DNA of 64,000 bases, from contig JAFAXX010000036.1 in NCBI GenBank assembly GCA_019240655.1, forward strand, positions 24,979-88,978, in the 5' to 3' direction. Shown piece by piece: positions 52,057 to 60,678 of the stretch. The stretch is from Solirubrobacterales bacterium (GTDB lineage Bacteria; Actinomycetota; Thermoleophilia; Solirubrobacterales; Solirubrobacteraceae). The first letter of the stretch is position 1; each line of letters opens with the position of its first letter. Both the position numbers and the translations under genes were made by a program. Under the pieces are notes generated by a model. That model was not told the DNA's origin, did not search any database, and saw only the letters and a list, made by a program, of their open reading frames with translations.

Positions 52057-52110
52057 GCGCGGGCCGCGAAGCTGTGGACGGCCCGGAGAGCTCGGCCGGC
52101 TGCGCTCAGG
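52052..52110. terminator. Inverted repeat holding the two convergent stop codons
   Basis: CCTGAGCGC at 52052-52060 is the exact reverse complement of GCGCTCAGG at 52102-52110. The left arm contains the stop of the MFS gene and the right arm the stop of the MarR gene. The 41-base interval is GC-rich and can form inner pairs. It is a plausible shared terminator, without a T-tract. Confidence 0.4.
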
Positions 52111-52630
52111 TCGCCGTGTGCTCGTCAGCGAACTCGTCGAACATCGCGCGCAGCCGGTCGAGCACCGCCGCCGCGGTGCGGAGCTCCTCATCGCTGAACT
52201 GCGCCATGGCGGCTTCGAAGCGCGGCTCGACTTCGCGCCGGCGTGCCTCGACGAGCTCGCTGCCGCGTTCGGTGAGACCGGTCAGAACGACGCGGCGGTC
52301 CTGCTCGGAGCGCGAGCGCCGGACCAGTCCCGCCTCGGCCAGCACGTCGAGCATCTCGGTCACACTGGCGGGGCTGAGGTCGGCGGCGCAGGCGAGCTCG
52401 CTCGCGGACAGCGCCCGCGCCTCGCCGCCCGCGCGCAGCGCGAAGAGCAGGCCGTACTGCGCATCGCTGAGCGCGTCCCGGCGGCGTCCCTCGCGGCCGC
52501 GCATGCGCCGCAGCGCCGCCATCGCGGCCTTGAACGACTGGCCGAAACGACGCGCGGCATCGCGCTGTGAAAACTCCTCGGCGAGCTCGCGCGGCGGTGC
52601 TTCAGGGAGGCCGGACGCGCGCGGGCTCAT
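52106..52630 (-). CDS. MarR-family transcriptional regulator
   Basis: A 174-residue winged helix regulator: QYGLLFALRAGGEARALSASELAC, split here as QYGLLFALRAG and ALSASELACAADLSPASVTEML (recognition helix), with the wing DRRVVLTGLTERGSELV. It is the second gene after the DHA2 exporter and likely represses that operon. ATG 52630 is taken because it lies in the ancestral ATGA overlap; two extra repeat copies now separate the genes by 78 bp. Confidence 0.88.
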   Translation of the reverse strand: MSPRASGLPEAPPRELAEEFSQRDAARRFGQSFKAAMAALRRMRGREGRRRDALSDAQYGLLFALRAGGEARALSASELACAADLSPASVTEMLDVLAEAGLVRRSRSEQDRRVVLTGLTERGSELVEARRREVEPRFEAAMAQFSDEELRTAAAVLDRLRAMFDEFADEHTAT

Positions 52631-52741
52631 GCTGCCACTGCCTCCGCCATCTCGGACGCACGCGGGCTCACGCTGCCACTGCCTCCGCCATCTCGGACGC
52701 ACGCGGGCTCATGCTGCCACTGCCTCCGCCATCTCGGACGC
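52613..52741. repeat. 41-bp tandem repeat (three copies) over an MFS stop / MarR start junction
   Basis: Copies at 52627-52667, 52668-52708 and 52709-52741 (partial) repeat with an exact 41-bp period; the flank 52613-52626 also matches the unit end. On the minus strand each copy encodes the last codons of the MFS gene (SEMAEAVAA), a stop-start overlap (ATGA, GTGA, ATGA) and the first codons of the MarR gene (MSPRAS). The MFS gene ends in the 52709 copy and the MarR gene starts in the 52627 copy. Confidence 0.92.
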
Positions 52742-54169
52742 GGCCTGTTCGTCGGCGCTCCGGCGCCGCCGGGCTCGCCGCTCGGACTGCATCAGGACCA
52801 CCGAGGGCACTATCGCCACCGCGGTCAGCGCGGCGGCCGCCCAGAACGCCGTCCCGTAGGCGGAGGCGGCGGCGGCCGGCGTGTGCGCCCCGACCAGGGC
52901 GCGCTGCAGCACCACGGCCAGCACCGCGATCCCGATCGAACCGCCGACCCGCTGCAGCACGTTGAGCTGGGGAGTGGCGTCGGGAAGCTCGGAGCGCTCC
53001 AGCGAGGCGAAGGCCGCCGCCATCGCCGGCATGAACGCGCAGCCGATGCCGGCGCCGCGCACGAGCATCGCGACGCACAGCCAAGCGATCGATGTGTGCG
53101 CCCCGATCAGGGCGAACGGCACGGTGCTGAGCGTCACCACCGTGACGCCGAACAGGGTGAGCCCGCCGCCGCCCCAGCGGTCGGTCAGCCGGCCCGCGAT
53201 CGGCATGGCAAGCGCGGCGCCGAGGCCCTGCGGCGCGGTCAGGAGCCCGGTGACGACGACGCTCTCGTGCCGGATCCCCTGCCAGTAGAGCGGGAGCAGG
53301 ATCATCCCCCCGAACAGGGCAGCCCCGACGCAGAACATCGCCAGCGAGGCCGAGGCGAACGTCGGCCGCTGATACAGCCGGAGGTTGAGGAGGGGGCGGC
53401 TGATCCGGAGCGCGTGCACGGCGAATGCGGCGATCAGCACGACGCCGCCCAGAATCGGGATCACGACCTTGGCCGCCGTGAAGCTGCCCGTAACCCCGAT
53501 CTCGGCCAGTCCGTAGGTCAACAGCGGCAGCCCGCTCGCCATCAGCGCCAGTCCGCGGAAGTCGAGCGGCGCCGTTTCCCGGGCGCTCACCGCGGGCAGC
53601 GTCCGCAGCGCCGCGGCGATCGCGATCACGCCGATCGGCAGGTTGACGAAGAAGATCCACCGCCAGCTGGCGTTGTCGATGATCAGCCCGCCGATCGTCG
53701 GCCCGAGGATCGGCGCGAGCATCGCCGGGACGGCCACCACGCTCATCACCCGCCCCATCCGCCGAGGGCCGGCCGCCTCGGCCAGCATCAGCTGCCCCAC
53801 GGGCAGGATCATGCCGCCGCCGATGCCCTGCAGGACCCGGAACAGGGTCAGCTCGGCCGTCGAGGTGGCCAGTCCGCAGAGCGCGGAGCCGGCCGTGAAC
53901 AGCACCAGCGAGACGACGTAGATCCGCTTGGCCCCGAACCGCCGGGCCGCCCATCCGGTCACCGGGATGACGGCGGCCAGCGAGAGCATGTAGCCGGTGG
54001 CCACCCATTGGATGTCGGCGATGCTCGAGTGCAGCTCACGGCTGAGCGTGGCCAGCGCGATGTTGACGATCGTCGTGTCGAGGATCGACATGATCGAGCC
54101 GAGCACGACGACGGCGCTGATCCGCCACACGTGCGCTTCGATGCGGTTCCCGGCGGTGGTGTCGCTCAC
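52709..54169 (-). CDS. MFS transporter, DHA2 (EmrB/LmrB-like) family
   Basis: A 486-residue exporter with 14 predicted helices. Start motif IMSILDTTIVNIALATL, motif A-like GWAARRFGAKRIYV, and motif C-like VPAMLAPILGPTIGG. It probably pumps out a drug-like compound in exchange for protons and is controlled by the MarR gene downstream. The C-terminal nine residues (SEMAEAVAA) are repeated in the downstream tandem array in other frames. Confidence 0.92.
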   Translation of the reverse strand: MSDTTAGNRIEAHVWRISAVVVLGSIMSILDTTIVNIALATLSRELHSSIADIQWVATGYMLSLAAVIPVTGWAARRFGAKRIYVVSLVLFTAGSALCGLATSTAELTLFRVLQGIGGGMILPVGQLMLAEAAGPRRMGRVMSVVAVPAMLAPILGPTIGGLIIDNASWRWIFFVNLPIGVIAIAAALRTLPAVSARETAPLDFRGLALMASGLPLLTYGLAEIGVTGSFTAAKVVIPILGGVVLIAAFAVHALRISRPLLNLRLYQRPTFASASLAMFCVGAALFGGMILLPLYWQGIRHESVVVTGLLTAPQGLGAALAMPIAGRLTDRWGGGGLTLFGVTVVTLSTVPFALIGAHTSIAWLCVAMLVRGAGIGCAFMPAMAAAFASLERSELPDATPQLNVLQRVGGSIGIAVLAVVLQRALVGAHTPAAAASAYGTAFWAAAALTAVAIVPSVVLMQSERRARRRRSADEQAASEMAEAVAA

Positions 54170-54198
54170 TTCCTGGCCTCCGACAGCGATGGTCCCGA

Positions 54199-54218
54199 AA
54201 GATTAGGCCCCGAATCTT
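54199..54218. promoter_or_regulatory. Candidate MarR operator upstream of the MFS-MarR operon
   Basis: AAGATT at 54199-54204 and its reverse complement AATCTT at 54213-54218 are separated by 8 bp, so the half-sites are about 1.3 turns apart, a spacing usual for MarR dimers. The site is AT-rich in a very GC-rich region and lies 30 bp upstream of the MFS start, where a repressor would act. Confidence 0.42.
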
Positions 54219-54286
54219 ACTCGGTCAAGACACCCCAGAACCTGCGCTCGGCCGCGCTGGCACGGCGCCGTCTATCGTCAGTGCCA

Positions 54287-55708
54287 ATGAGCACGTTCGC
54301 CGACCTCGGCCTGAGCCCCGACATCCTCGACGCCGTCCACGACCTCGGCTATGAGTCGCCGAGCCCGATCCAGGAGGAGGCCATCCCGCCGCTGCTCGAC
54401 GGCGCCGACGTGATCGGACAGGCCCAGACCGGCTCCGGGAAGACGGCGGCCTTCGGCCTGCCGATGATCGAGTACGTCGACCCGGATGAGCACGAGGTCC
54501 AGGCTCTCGTGCTCACTCCGACGCGCGAGTTGTGCATCCAGGTCACCCAGGCGCTGCGCGCCTACGGCAAGCGCAAGGGCATCGACGTGGTAGCGGTGTT
54601 CGGCGGCGCGCCGATCCGAAGCCAGCAGGCGCAGCTACGGGCCGGCGGCCACATCGTCGTGGGGACCGTGGGCCGGGTCAAGGATCTGATCTCCCGGCAC
54701 TCGCTGATGCTGCACGCGTGCCGCTTCGTGGTGCTCGACGAGGCCGACGAGATGCTCGACCTCGGCTTCCTCGAGGACGTCGAGCGGATCCTCGCCCTGA
54801 CGCCCTCGAGCCGGCAGACCGCGCTGTTCTCGGCGACGATGCCACGCGAGATCCGCGAGCTGGCCGACCAGTACCTCTACGACCCGGTCACCGTCCGCGT
54901 CAAGGCGGCCACCCTGACCGTCGACACCGTCGAGCAGTTCGCCCTCGAGGTCTCCGCGCGGGAGAAGACCGACCGGCTGATCGAGGTGCTTCAGTCCGAG
55001 CGGCCGGAGCAGGCGATCGTCTTCGTTCGCACCAAGATCCGCTGCGAGCAGCTGTTCCGCACCCTCCGCGACCGGGGCGTGAACGTCAAGGCGCTGCACG
55101 GCGACATGAGCCAGGGCGCCCGCGACGGGGTGATGATCTCGTTCAAGACCGGCCGCCTGCCGCTGTTGGTGGCCACCGACGTCGCCTCGCGTGGGCTCGA
55201 CATCTCGGGCGTCTCGCATGTGATCAACTTCGATGTCCCGACCTCCCCCGACGTCTACGTCCACCGAATCGGCCGCACCGGCCGCGTCGGGCGCAGCGGC
55301 CGGGCCATCACCTTCGTGGAGGCCCGGCAGCGGCGCGACATCGAAGCGATCGAGAGGCACGCCGGGGTCAAGCTGGCGCCATGGGTGAAGGACGCCCACG
55401 TGGCGGCGACCCCGGTCCAGCCCCGGCCCCGCCGGCACTCCAAGCCGCACCTGTCGCGCAGCAGCGACGCTTCGCCGCGCAAGCTGATCGTGGCCGGGGG
55501 CCGGGCCACGGGCCTCGAGCCCTCCGACGTCGTGCATGCGATCACCGCGGCCACCGGACTCGACGGAGAGGCGGTCCGCAACGTGCGCGTGCTCGAGCGG
55601 TTCACGCTGGTCGAGGTCCCCGAGGACCAGGCCGAGCGGATCGTCGAGCTGGTCAGCGGCGCCAGCCTGAACGGCCAGATGCTGCGGCTCGAGCCGGCGC
55701 GGGCGTGA
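54287..55708 (+). CDS. DEAD-box ATP-dependent RNA helicase (DbpA/DeaD-like)
   Basis: A 473-residue RNA helicase. Motifs in order: Q motif [23 protein letters not shown], Ia [47 protein letters not shown] and [15 protein letters not shown]. After a basic linker, residues about 395-473 form a DbpA-type RNA-binding domain ([20 protein letters not shown], split here as [12 protein letters not shown] and [12 protein letters not shown]), pointing to ribosome assembly or cold-adapted mRNA work. The start ATG follows a short gap from the divergent MFS promoter region. Confidence 0.93.
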   Translation: MSTFADLGLSPDILDAVHDLGYESPSPIQEEAIPPLLDGADVIGQAQTGSGKTAAFGLPMIEYVDPDEHEVQALVLTPTRELCIQVTQALRAYGKRKGIDVVAVFGGAPIRSQQAQLRAGGHIVVGTVGRVKDLISRHSLMLHACRFVVLDEADEMLDLGFLEDVERILALTPSSRQTALFSATMPREIRELADQYLYDPVTVRVKAATLTVDTVEQFALEVSAREKTDRLIEVLQSERPEQAIVFVRTKIRCEQLFRTLRDRGVNVKALHGDMSQGARDGVMISFKTGRLPLLVATDVASRGLDISGVSHVINFDVPTSPDVYVHRIGRTGRVGRSGRAITFVEARQRRDIEAIERHAGVKLAPWVKDAHVAATPVQPRPRRHSKPHLSRSSDASPRKLIVAGGRATGLEPSDVVHAITAATGLDGEAVRNVRVLERFTLVEVPEDQAERIVELVSGASLNGQMLRLEPARA

Positions 55709-55722
55709 CGGCCGGGCGAGGG

Positions 55723-55791
55723 GCCGGCCTCGCGATCCCCGCGCTGCCGGCCTCGCGATCGCCACGCGGCCGGCCTGGCGATCCTCGCGGG
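55723..55791. repeat. 23-bp tandem repeat, three copies, between helicase and cyclophilin genes
   Basis: Copies at 55723-55745, 55746-55768 and 55769-55791 share GCCGGCCTCGCGATC with a few changes (third copy CTGG for CTCG). The array fills most of the 107-bp gap between two co-oriented genes. It can form several overlapping hairpins and may weaken read-through, but no clear terminator is visible. Confidence 0.85.
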
Positions 55792-55815
55792 CCGCTCGCC
55801 AGTAGTCTCGCGTCG

Positions 55816-56277
55816 ATGAGCACAGCCAACATGCACACCACGCAAGGGACGATCGCGCTCGAGCTGTTCGACGACGCTGCGCCCGAGACAGTGGCCAACT
55901 TCCGCAAGCTCGCCGCCGATCGCTTCTACGACGGGATCGTATTCCACCGCGTGATCCCGGACTTCATGATCCAGGGCGGCTGCCCGCAGGGAACCGGCAC
56001 CGGCGGTCCCGGATACACCTTCGCGGACGAGATCAACCAGCACAAGGTGGTCCGCGGGGCGCTCGCCATGGCCAACGCGGGGCCGAACACCAACGGCTCG
56101 CAGTTCTTCATCGTGACCGCGGACAGCGCGCCGTGGCTCGACGGCAAGCACACGGTATTCGGCCGGGTGACTGCGGGCATGGACGCGGTCGACGCGATCG
56201 AGGGCATCCCGACCGACGCGCGCGACCGACCGCTCGAGCCGCCCCGGATCGAGTCGATCGAGCTCGATCCCGCCTAG
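55816..56277 (+). CDS. Peptidyl-prolyl cis-trans isomerase, cyclophilin type
   Basis: A 153-residue cytoplasmic cyclophilin that speeds proline isomerisation in protein folding. Active-site segments: [19 protein letters not shown] (catalytic Arg in FHRV), [11 protein letters not shown] and [12 protein letters not shown]. There is no signal peptide. Length is typical of the short bacterial PpiB group. It lies 13 bp before the CoA-transferase gene. Confidence 0.95.
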   Translation: MSTANMHTTQGTIALELFDDAAPETVANFRKLAADRFYDGIVFHRVIPDFMIQGGCPQGTGTGGPGYTFADEINQHKVVRGALAMANAGPNTNGSQFFIVTADSAPWLDGKHTVFGRVTAGMDAVDAIEGIPTDARDRPLEPPRIESIELDPA

Positions 56278-56290
56278 GCCGGTCGACCGC

Positions 56291-57511
56291 ATGGCCGAGG
56301 CCGCGACAGGGGCGCCGGCGCCGCTGCGGGGCGTCCGCGTGCTCGACTTCTCGCGGGTGCTGGCGGGCCCCTACTGCACGATGCTGCTGGCCGACCTCGG
56401 CGCTGAGGTGATCAAGGTCGAGCGGCCGGGCGGCGGCGACGAGACGCGCTCGTGGGGTCCGCCGTTCGCAGGTGACGAAGCGACGTACTACCTCGCCGTC
56501 AACCGCGGCAAGCGCAGCGTGGCCCTCGATCTCGCCGATCCGCGGAGTCGGCCGGCGCGCGAGGCGCTGATCCGCCAAGCGGACGTGGTGGTCGAGAACT
56601 TCCGCGCCGGCGTGGCCGACCGCCTGGGCGTGGGCTACGACGCGGCGCGGGCGCTCTGCGGCGATGTCGTCTACTGCTCGATCACGGGCTTTGGGGCGGG
56701 CCGTGAGCCGCGGGGGCGGGCGGGATACGACTTCGTCATCCAGGCCGAGTGTGGACTGATGAGCATCACCGGCGAGCCCGACGGCGCTCCGACCAAGGTG
56801 GGCGTCGCGGTGGTCGACGTGCTCTGTGGGCTCCACGCCGCAGCCGGGATCCTGGCTGCGCTGCGCTCGCGCGAGCAGACCGGGCAGGGGCGGCGGATCG
56901 AGGTCTCGCTGCTCGACAGCGGTCTCGCGGGCCTCATCAACGTCGCTCAGGCCGCGCTCAGCACGGGGGTCGAGGCGCGCCGGTACGGCAACGCGCACCC
57001 CAGCATCGTTCCCTACGAGCCGTTTGCGACGGCCGACGGGTGGATTGCCGTCGCGGCCCCGAACGACCAGCTGTGGCGATCCCTGTGCGAGGCGTGCGAG
57101 CGCCCGGACCTGGCCGCCGACGAGCGCCTGGACACCAACCCCGGGCGCGTCGCGCACCGCGAAGAGGTCGTGGGCGCACTAGCCGAGACGTTCCGAACGC
57201 AGCCGGCTGAACACTGGCTGGCCCGGCTCGAGGCGCGCGGCGTGCCCGCCGGCAAGGTCCGCGGGGTACGCGAGGCGTTCGAGGCGGCGGGCGCCGCGGG
57301 GCGGCCGGCGACCGTGCTCACGGAGCATCCGACGCTCGGCGAGCTCCGGCTCACCGCCAGCCCGATCGAGCTCGACCCGCCGGCGACGGCACGGCCGCTG
57401 GCGCCGCCGCTGCTCGGCCAGCACACCGAGGCGGTCCTGCACGAGGTGGGCGTGGATCCGCTCCCGCTGATCGACGCCGGAGTCGCTGCCCGGGCCGGCG
57501 CACTCGGCTAG
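56291..57511 (+). CDS. CaiB/BaiF family (class III) CoA-transferase
   Basis: A 406-residue class III CoA-transferase. The N-terminal VLDFSRVLAGPYCTMLLADLGAEV, given here as DFSRVLAGPYCTMLLADLG, is the family signature, then VIKVERPGGGDETR. The catalytic Asp position follows MSITGEPDGAPTKVG in the GVAVVDVLCG segment. These enzymes move CoA between carboxylic acids, for example formyl-, carnitine-, benzylsuccinyl- or malyl-CoA types. It lies 9 bp before an aldehyde dehydrogenase, so the pair may handle a dicarboxylic or semialdehyde intermediate; the substrate is not determined. Confidence 0.9.
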   Translation: MAEAATGAPAPLRGVRVLDFSRVLAGPYCTMLLADLGAEVIKVERPGGGDETRSWGPPFAGDEATYYLAVNRGKRSVALDLADPRSRPAREALIRQADVVVENFRAGVADRLGVGYDAARALCGDVVYCSITGFGAGREPRGRAGYDFVIQAECGLMSITGEPDGAPTKVGVAVVDVLCGLHAAAGILAALRSREQTGQGRRIEVSLLDSGLAGLINVAQAALSTGVEARRYGNAHPSIVPYEPFATADGWIAVAAPNDQLWRSLCEACERPDLAADERLDTNPGRVAHREEVVGALAETFRTQPAEHWLARLEARGVPAGKVRGVREAFEAAGAAGRPATVLTEHPTLGELRLTASPIELDPPATARPLAPPLLGQHTEAVLHEVGVDPLPLIDAGVAARAGALG

Positions 57512-57520
57512 CCTTCGCGG

Positions 57521-59059
57521 ATGAGCGTTACCGAGCGAGCCGCTTCCTCCGGCAACGGCGGAGGCGCCAACATCACGATCGAAAATCCGGCCACCGGCAG
57601 GCCCGTGGCCACGGTGCCGGTGCGTGGGTCGACAGAGCTCGAAGAGATGGCGCGGCGGGCCCGGGCCGCCCAGCCCGGCTGGGAGGCGATCGGGTTCGAC
57701 GGGCGCGGACGCGTACTGCGCCGGGCCCAGAAGTGGATGCTCGACAACGCCGAGCGGATCCTCCGCGTCGTGGTCTCGGAGAGCGGCAAGACCTACGAGG
57801 ACGCGCAGCTCGCGGACCTCGGCTACACGGTCACCGCGCTCGGCTTCTGGGCCAAGGAGGCCCCCGGGTACCTGGCCGATGAGCGCGTGCCGTCCTGGAA
57901 CAACCCGGTGATCGCGGGCCGCAAGCTGATCGTCCGCTACGCCCCGGTGGGGCTGGTCGGCGTGATCGGCCCCTGGAACTACCCGATCGCCAACTCGTTC
58001 GGCGACTGCATCCCCGCGCTGGCCGCGGGCAACTCGGTGATCCTCAAGCCGAGCGAGGTGACGCCGCTCAGCTCGCTGCTGATGGAGGAGATGATGCGCG
58101 AGTGCGGCCTGCCCGAGGACGTCTTCCAGGTGGCCACCGGCGACGGCTCGACCGGGGCGGCTCTGATCGGGCAGGTCGACTGCGTGATGTTCACGGGCTC
58201 GAGCCGGAGCGGCCAGGCGGTGATGCGCGCCGCCGCGGAGCGGCTCATCCCGTGCTACCTCGAGCTGGGCGGCAAGGACCCGATGCTCGTCTGCCATGAC
58301 GCCGACCTCGAGCGGGCGGCGAATGCGGCCGCGTACTACTCGATGAACAACGCCGGTCAGGTCTGCATCTCGGTCGAGCGGGTGTACGTCGAGGCGCCGG
58401 TCTATGACCAGTTCGTCGCGAAGGTCTCCGAGAACGTCCGCCGTCTGCGCCAGGGTGAGCCGGTGAAGGTCGGGGCGGTCGACGTCGGCGCGGTCACCTC
58501 TCCGCCCCAGCTCGAGATCGTCGACGCGCACGTGCGCGACGCGGTCGAGAAGGGCGCCCGCGTGCTCGTCGGCGGTCATCCCCGCCCCGGGCCGGGTCGC
58601 TTCTACGAGCCGACGGTCCTGGTCGACGTCGACCACTCGATGAAGATCATGCGCGAGGAGACGTTCGGCCCCACCCTGCCGATCATGCGCGTCGACGACG
58701 TGGAGGAAGGTATCCGGCTCGCCAACGACACCGAGTACGGGCTGCAGGCGAGCGTGTGGACGCGCGACCTCGTGCGGGGCGAAGCGCTGGCCCGCCGGAT
58801 CGAGGCGGGAGCCGTGTGCGTCAACGACGCGCAGATGAACTACTCCGCGCTCAACCTGCCGATGGGCGGCTGGAAGGCCTCGGGATTGGGGACGCGCCAC
58901 GGCGCCGCGGGAATCCGCAAATACACCAAGGTGCAGTCGCTCATGCTCACCCGTCTCGCCCCCAGGCGCGAGCCGTTCATGTTCCCCTACCGGCCATGGC
59001 GCACGCTGATGCTGCGGCGGATGTTCAGGCTGTTCTACGGGCGCGGGCGGCGCGACTGA
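57521..59059 (+). CDS. Aldehyde dehydrogenase, succinate-semialdehyde dehydrogenase-like
   Basis: A 512-residue NAD(P)-dependent aldehyde dehydrogenase. Motifs: TIENPATGRPVATVPV, the cofactor region GVIGPWNYPIAN, general base Glu in YLELGGKDPM and catalytic Cys in NNAGQVCISVERVYVE, given here as AGQVCISVERV. The C-terminus has an extra basic tail (FMFPYRPWRTLMLRRMFRLF), which could attach to membrane. The GabD2-like group in actinobacteria best matches, but the substrate is not proven. Confidence 0.88.
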   Translation: MSVTERAASSGNGGGANITIENPATGRPVATVPVRGSTELEEMARRARAAQPGWEAIGFDGRGRVLRRAQKWMLDNAERILRVVVSESGKTYEDAQLADLGYTVTALGFWAKEAPGYLADERVPSWNNPVIAGRKLIVRYAPVGLVGVIGPWNYPIANSFGDCIPALAAGNSVILKPSEVTPLSSLLMEEMMRECGLPEDVFQVATGDGSTGAALIGQVDCVMFTGSSRSGQAVMRAAAERLIPCYLELGGKDPMLVCHDADLERAANAAAYYSMNNAGQVCISVERVYVEAPVYDQFVAKVSENVRRLRQGEPVKVGAVDVGAVTSPPQLEIVDAHVRDAVEKGARVLVGGHPRPGPGRFYEPTVLVDVDHSMKIMREETFGPTLPIMRVDDVEEGIRLANDTEYGLQASVWTRDLVRGEALARRIEAGAVCVNDAQMNYSALNLPMGGWKASGLGTRHGAAGIRKYTKVQSLMLTRLAPRREPFMFPYRPWRTLMLRRMFRLFYGRGRRD

Positions 59060-59085
59060 CCGCCTTCGCGGCGGGCGCCCGGAAG

Positions 59086-59109
59086 CCCCGAAGCACAGCG
59101 AGTTCGGGG
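59086..59109. terminator. Hairpin between convergent aldehyde dehydrogenase and APH-like genes
   Basis: CCCCGAA at 59086-59092 pairs exactly with TTCGGGG at 59103-59109 around a 10-base loop, midway in the 89-bp gap between two converging genes. No T-tract follows. It is a likely two-way terminator. Confidence 0.5.
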
Positions 59110-59148
59110 GCGTGAACACGGCCGCGCCGCGGCGCAGGAACGCCGTTC

Positions 59149-60225
59149 TCAAAACCCATCTCGCGTCACCGCGAGAGCGCGCTCGGCCAGCTCCACCACA
59201 CCCTCGCCGAATGACTTCAGGTACGGGTCGTCGGTCGAGCCCTCGATTGCGCGCTTGTAGTTGCCCTCCATGAACACGACCGCTTTCCAGAGGGCGAGCG
59301 TTACGTACCAGTCGAGCTCGCCGACGGCGCGGCCCGAGCGCTCCCGATAGCGCTCGATGAGCTCGTGCCGGGTGGGGAAGCCGGGCTGTTGCGTGACGCT
59401 CTGCAGGTTGAAGCGGCTGGCCGGGTCGTCGTCCTGGAACCAGTGGGTCATCAGGTAGCCGAGATCCGCCAGCGGGTCGCCGATCGTCGCCATCTCCCAG
59501 TCGAGGATCGCCAGCAGCCGGGCCGGGGCGTCACCGGCGTAGATCGTGTTGCCGAGCCGGTAGTCGCCGTGCACGACGGTGGCCGGCGGCGACTCGGGAC
59601 GGTGGGCAGCCAGCCAGCTCCCCACCTGCTCGAATGCCGGCAGTTCGCGGGTGCGGTTGTGCTCCCAAAGGCCGCCGAATCGCCGCAGCTGGCGCTCGAG
59701 GTACCCGGTCGGCTTGCCGAAGCCCTCGAGGCCGACCGCCGCCCAGTCGACGGCATGGAGCTCGACCAGGGCGTCGATCAGCTCATCGGCGATCCGGTTC
59801 GCCTCGCCGGGCGTGTGGAGCGGCGCCGGGAGCGAGCTCGTGATGACCTCGCCTTCGATCAGCTCCATCACGTAGAACGGCGCCCCGATGACGGAGAGGT
59901 CCTCGCAGACCGCGAGGATCTCCGGGACGCGCACGGGCGTCGGCTCAAGCGCACGCAGCAGCCGCGCCTCGCGGAGCACGTCGTGGGCCGAGGGCGGGAG
60001 CGGCCCCCGCGGGGGCCGACGGAGCACCACTCCGGTCGACAGGGCGAAGGTCACACACGAGTGGCCCTCGCCGATCGGAGCGGCCGCGAGCTCCCCCGGC
60101 GCGGCCAGGCCGGCGCGGTCCAGGAACTCGCGCAGTGGGTCGAGCACTAGCAACGGCTCGCGCTGGTTGCCGGCAGCCTCGGCGTAGCTGCGGACGACGT
60201 CGTCGGGCGCGAGGCTCGTGGTCAT
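59149..60225 (-). CDS. Phosphotransferase-family (APH-like) kinase
   Basis: A 358-residue kinase-fold protein of the aminoglycoside phosphotransferase superfamily, in the group often linked to acyl-CoA dehydrogenase or CoA metabolism genes (ACAD10/11-like). Visible motifs: GHSCVTFALSTGVVLRRPPRG (nucleotide loop and Lys position, shown here as CVTFALSTGVVLRRPP), catalytic loop VVHGDYRLGNTIYAG and metal-binding AILDWEMATIGDPLADLGYL, given as ILDWEMATIGDPLADLGY. Antibiotic resistance is not implied. Substrate unknown. Confidence 0.85.
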   Translation of the reverse strand: MTTSLAPDDVVRSYAEAAGNQREPLLVLDPLREFLDRAGLAAPGELAAAPIGEGHSCVTFALSTGVVLRRPPRGPLPPSAHDVLREARLLRALEPTPVRVPEILAVCEDLSVIGAPFYVMELIEGEVITSSLPAPLHTPGEANRIADELIDALVELHAVDWAAVGLEGFGKPTGYLERQLRRFGGLWEHNRTRELPAFEQVGSWLAAHRPESPPATVVHGDYRLGNTIYAGDAPARLLAILDWEMATIGDPLADLGYLMTHWFQDDDPASRFNLQSVTQQPGFPTRHELIERYRERSGRAVGELDWYVTLALWKAVVFMEGNYKRAIEGSTDDPYLKSFGEGVVELAERALAVTRDGF

Positions 60226-60294
60226 GCGCGCGGAGGCTAGCGCCGCGACCGGTGCCCGGGCGCACAGCCCGGCCGCCGCGGGGACGCGGCGGGC

Positions 60295-60588
60295 CTACAC
60301 GGGCAGCGGCCCGCGGCCGCCGACCACGCGGTCGAACCGCCAGCCGCGCAGCTGCTCGCGGCTGCCGGCCAACCCGACAACGATCGCACCGGTGCGCGTT
60401 TCGATGGCCTGGCGCAACCGCGCCAGCCGGTCGCGCAGGGCGCGGCCGAACCCCGATTCATCGGCGGCCCAGCCCGGGCATGGATGTTCGACGAGCACGG
60501 TGACACGGTCGGCCCGTTGGCGCGCGAGCTCCTCGACGAGTCGCTCGTCGTCGCCCGAGCTTGCGACTATGGCGAGGACATCGGTCAT
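60295..60588 (-). CDS. Small protein, possibly universal-stress-like
   Basis: A 97-residue product with alternating strand/helix pattern: MTDVLAIVASSGDDERLVEE, then DRVTVLVEHP, a helix ALRDRLARLRQAIE and TGAIVVGLAGSREQLRGW. The order of a beta strand, a short loop and VVGLAGS resembles the USP-like nucleotide fold but is short and lacks the full GxxG(x)9GS motif. It sits between the APH-like gene and the divergent Fpg gene. Coding is plausible but unproven. Confidence 0.5.
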   Translation of the reverse strand: MTDVLAIVASSGDDERLVEELARQRADRVTVLVEHPCPGWAADESGFGRALRDRLARLRQAIETRTGAIVVGLAGSREQLRGWRFDRVVGGRGPLPV

Positions 60589-60678
60589 GGGCTCAATCTG
60601 CTCGCCGATGCTTAAGCGTTCCTGAACGGACACGAACAATCCTGCTGCGGCAGCGGCCGAAGTACGCTCGTAGCTGGA

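Noticed and set aside
59149-60225. Aminoglycoside resistance gene
   Set aside because: The kinase fold is shared, but the sequence fits the CoA-metabolism-associated APH-like group, and nothing points to antibiotic modification.
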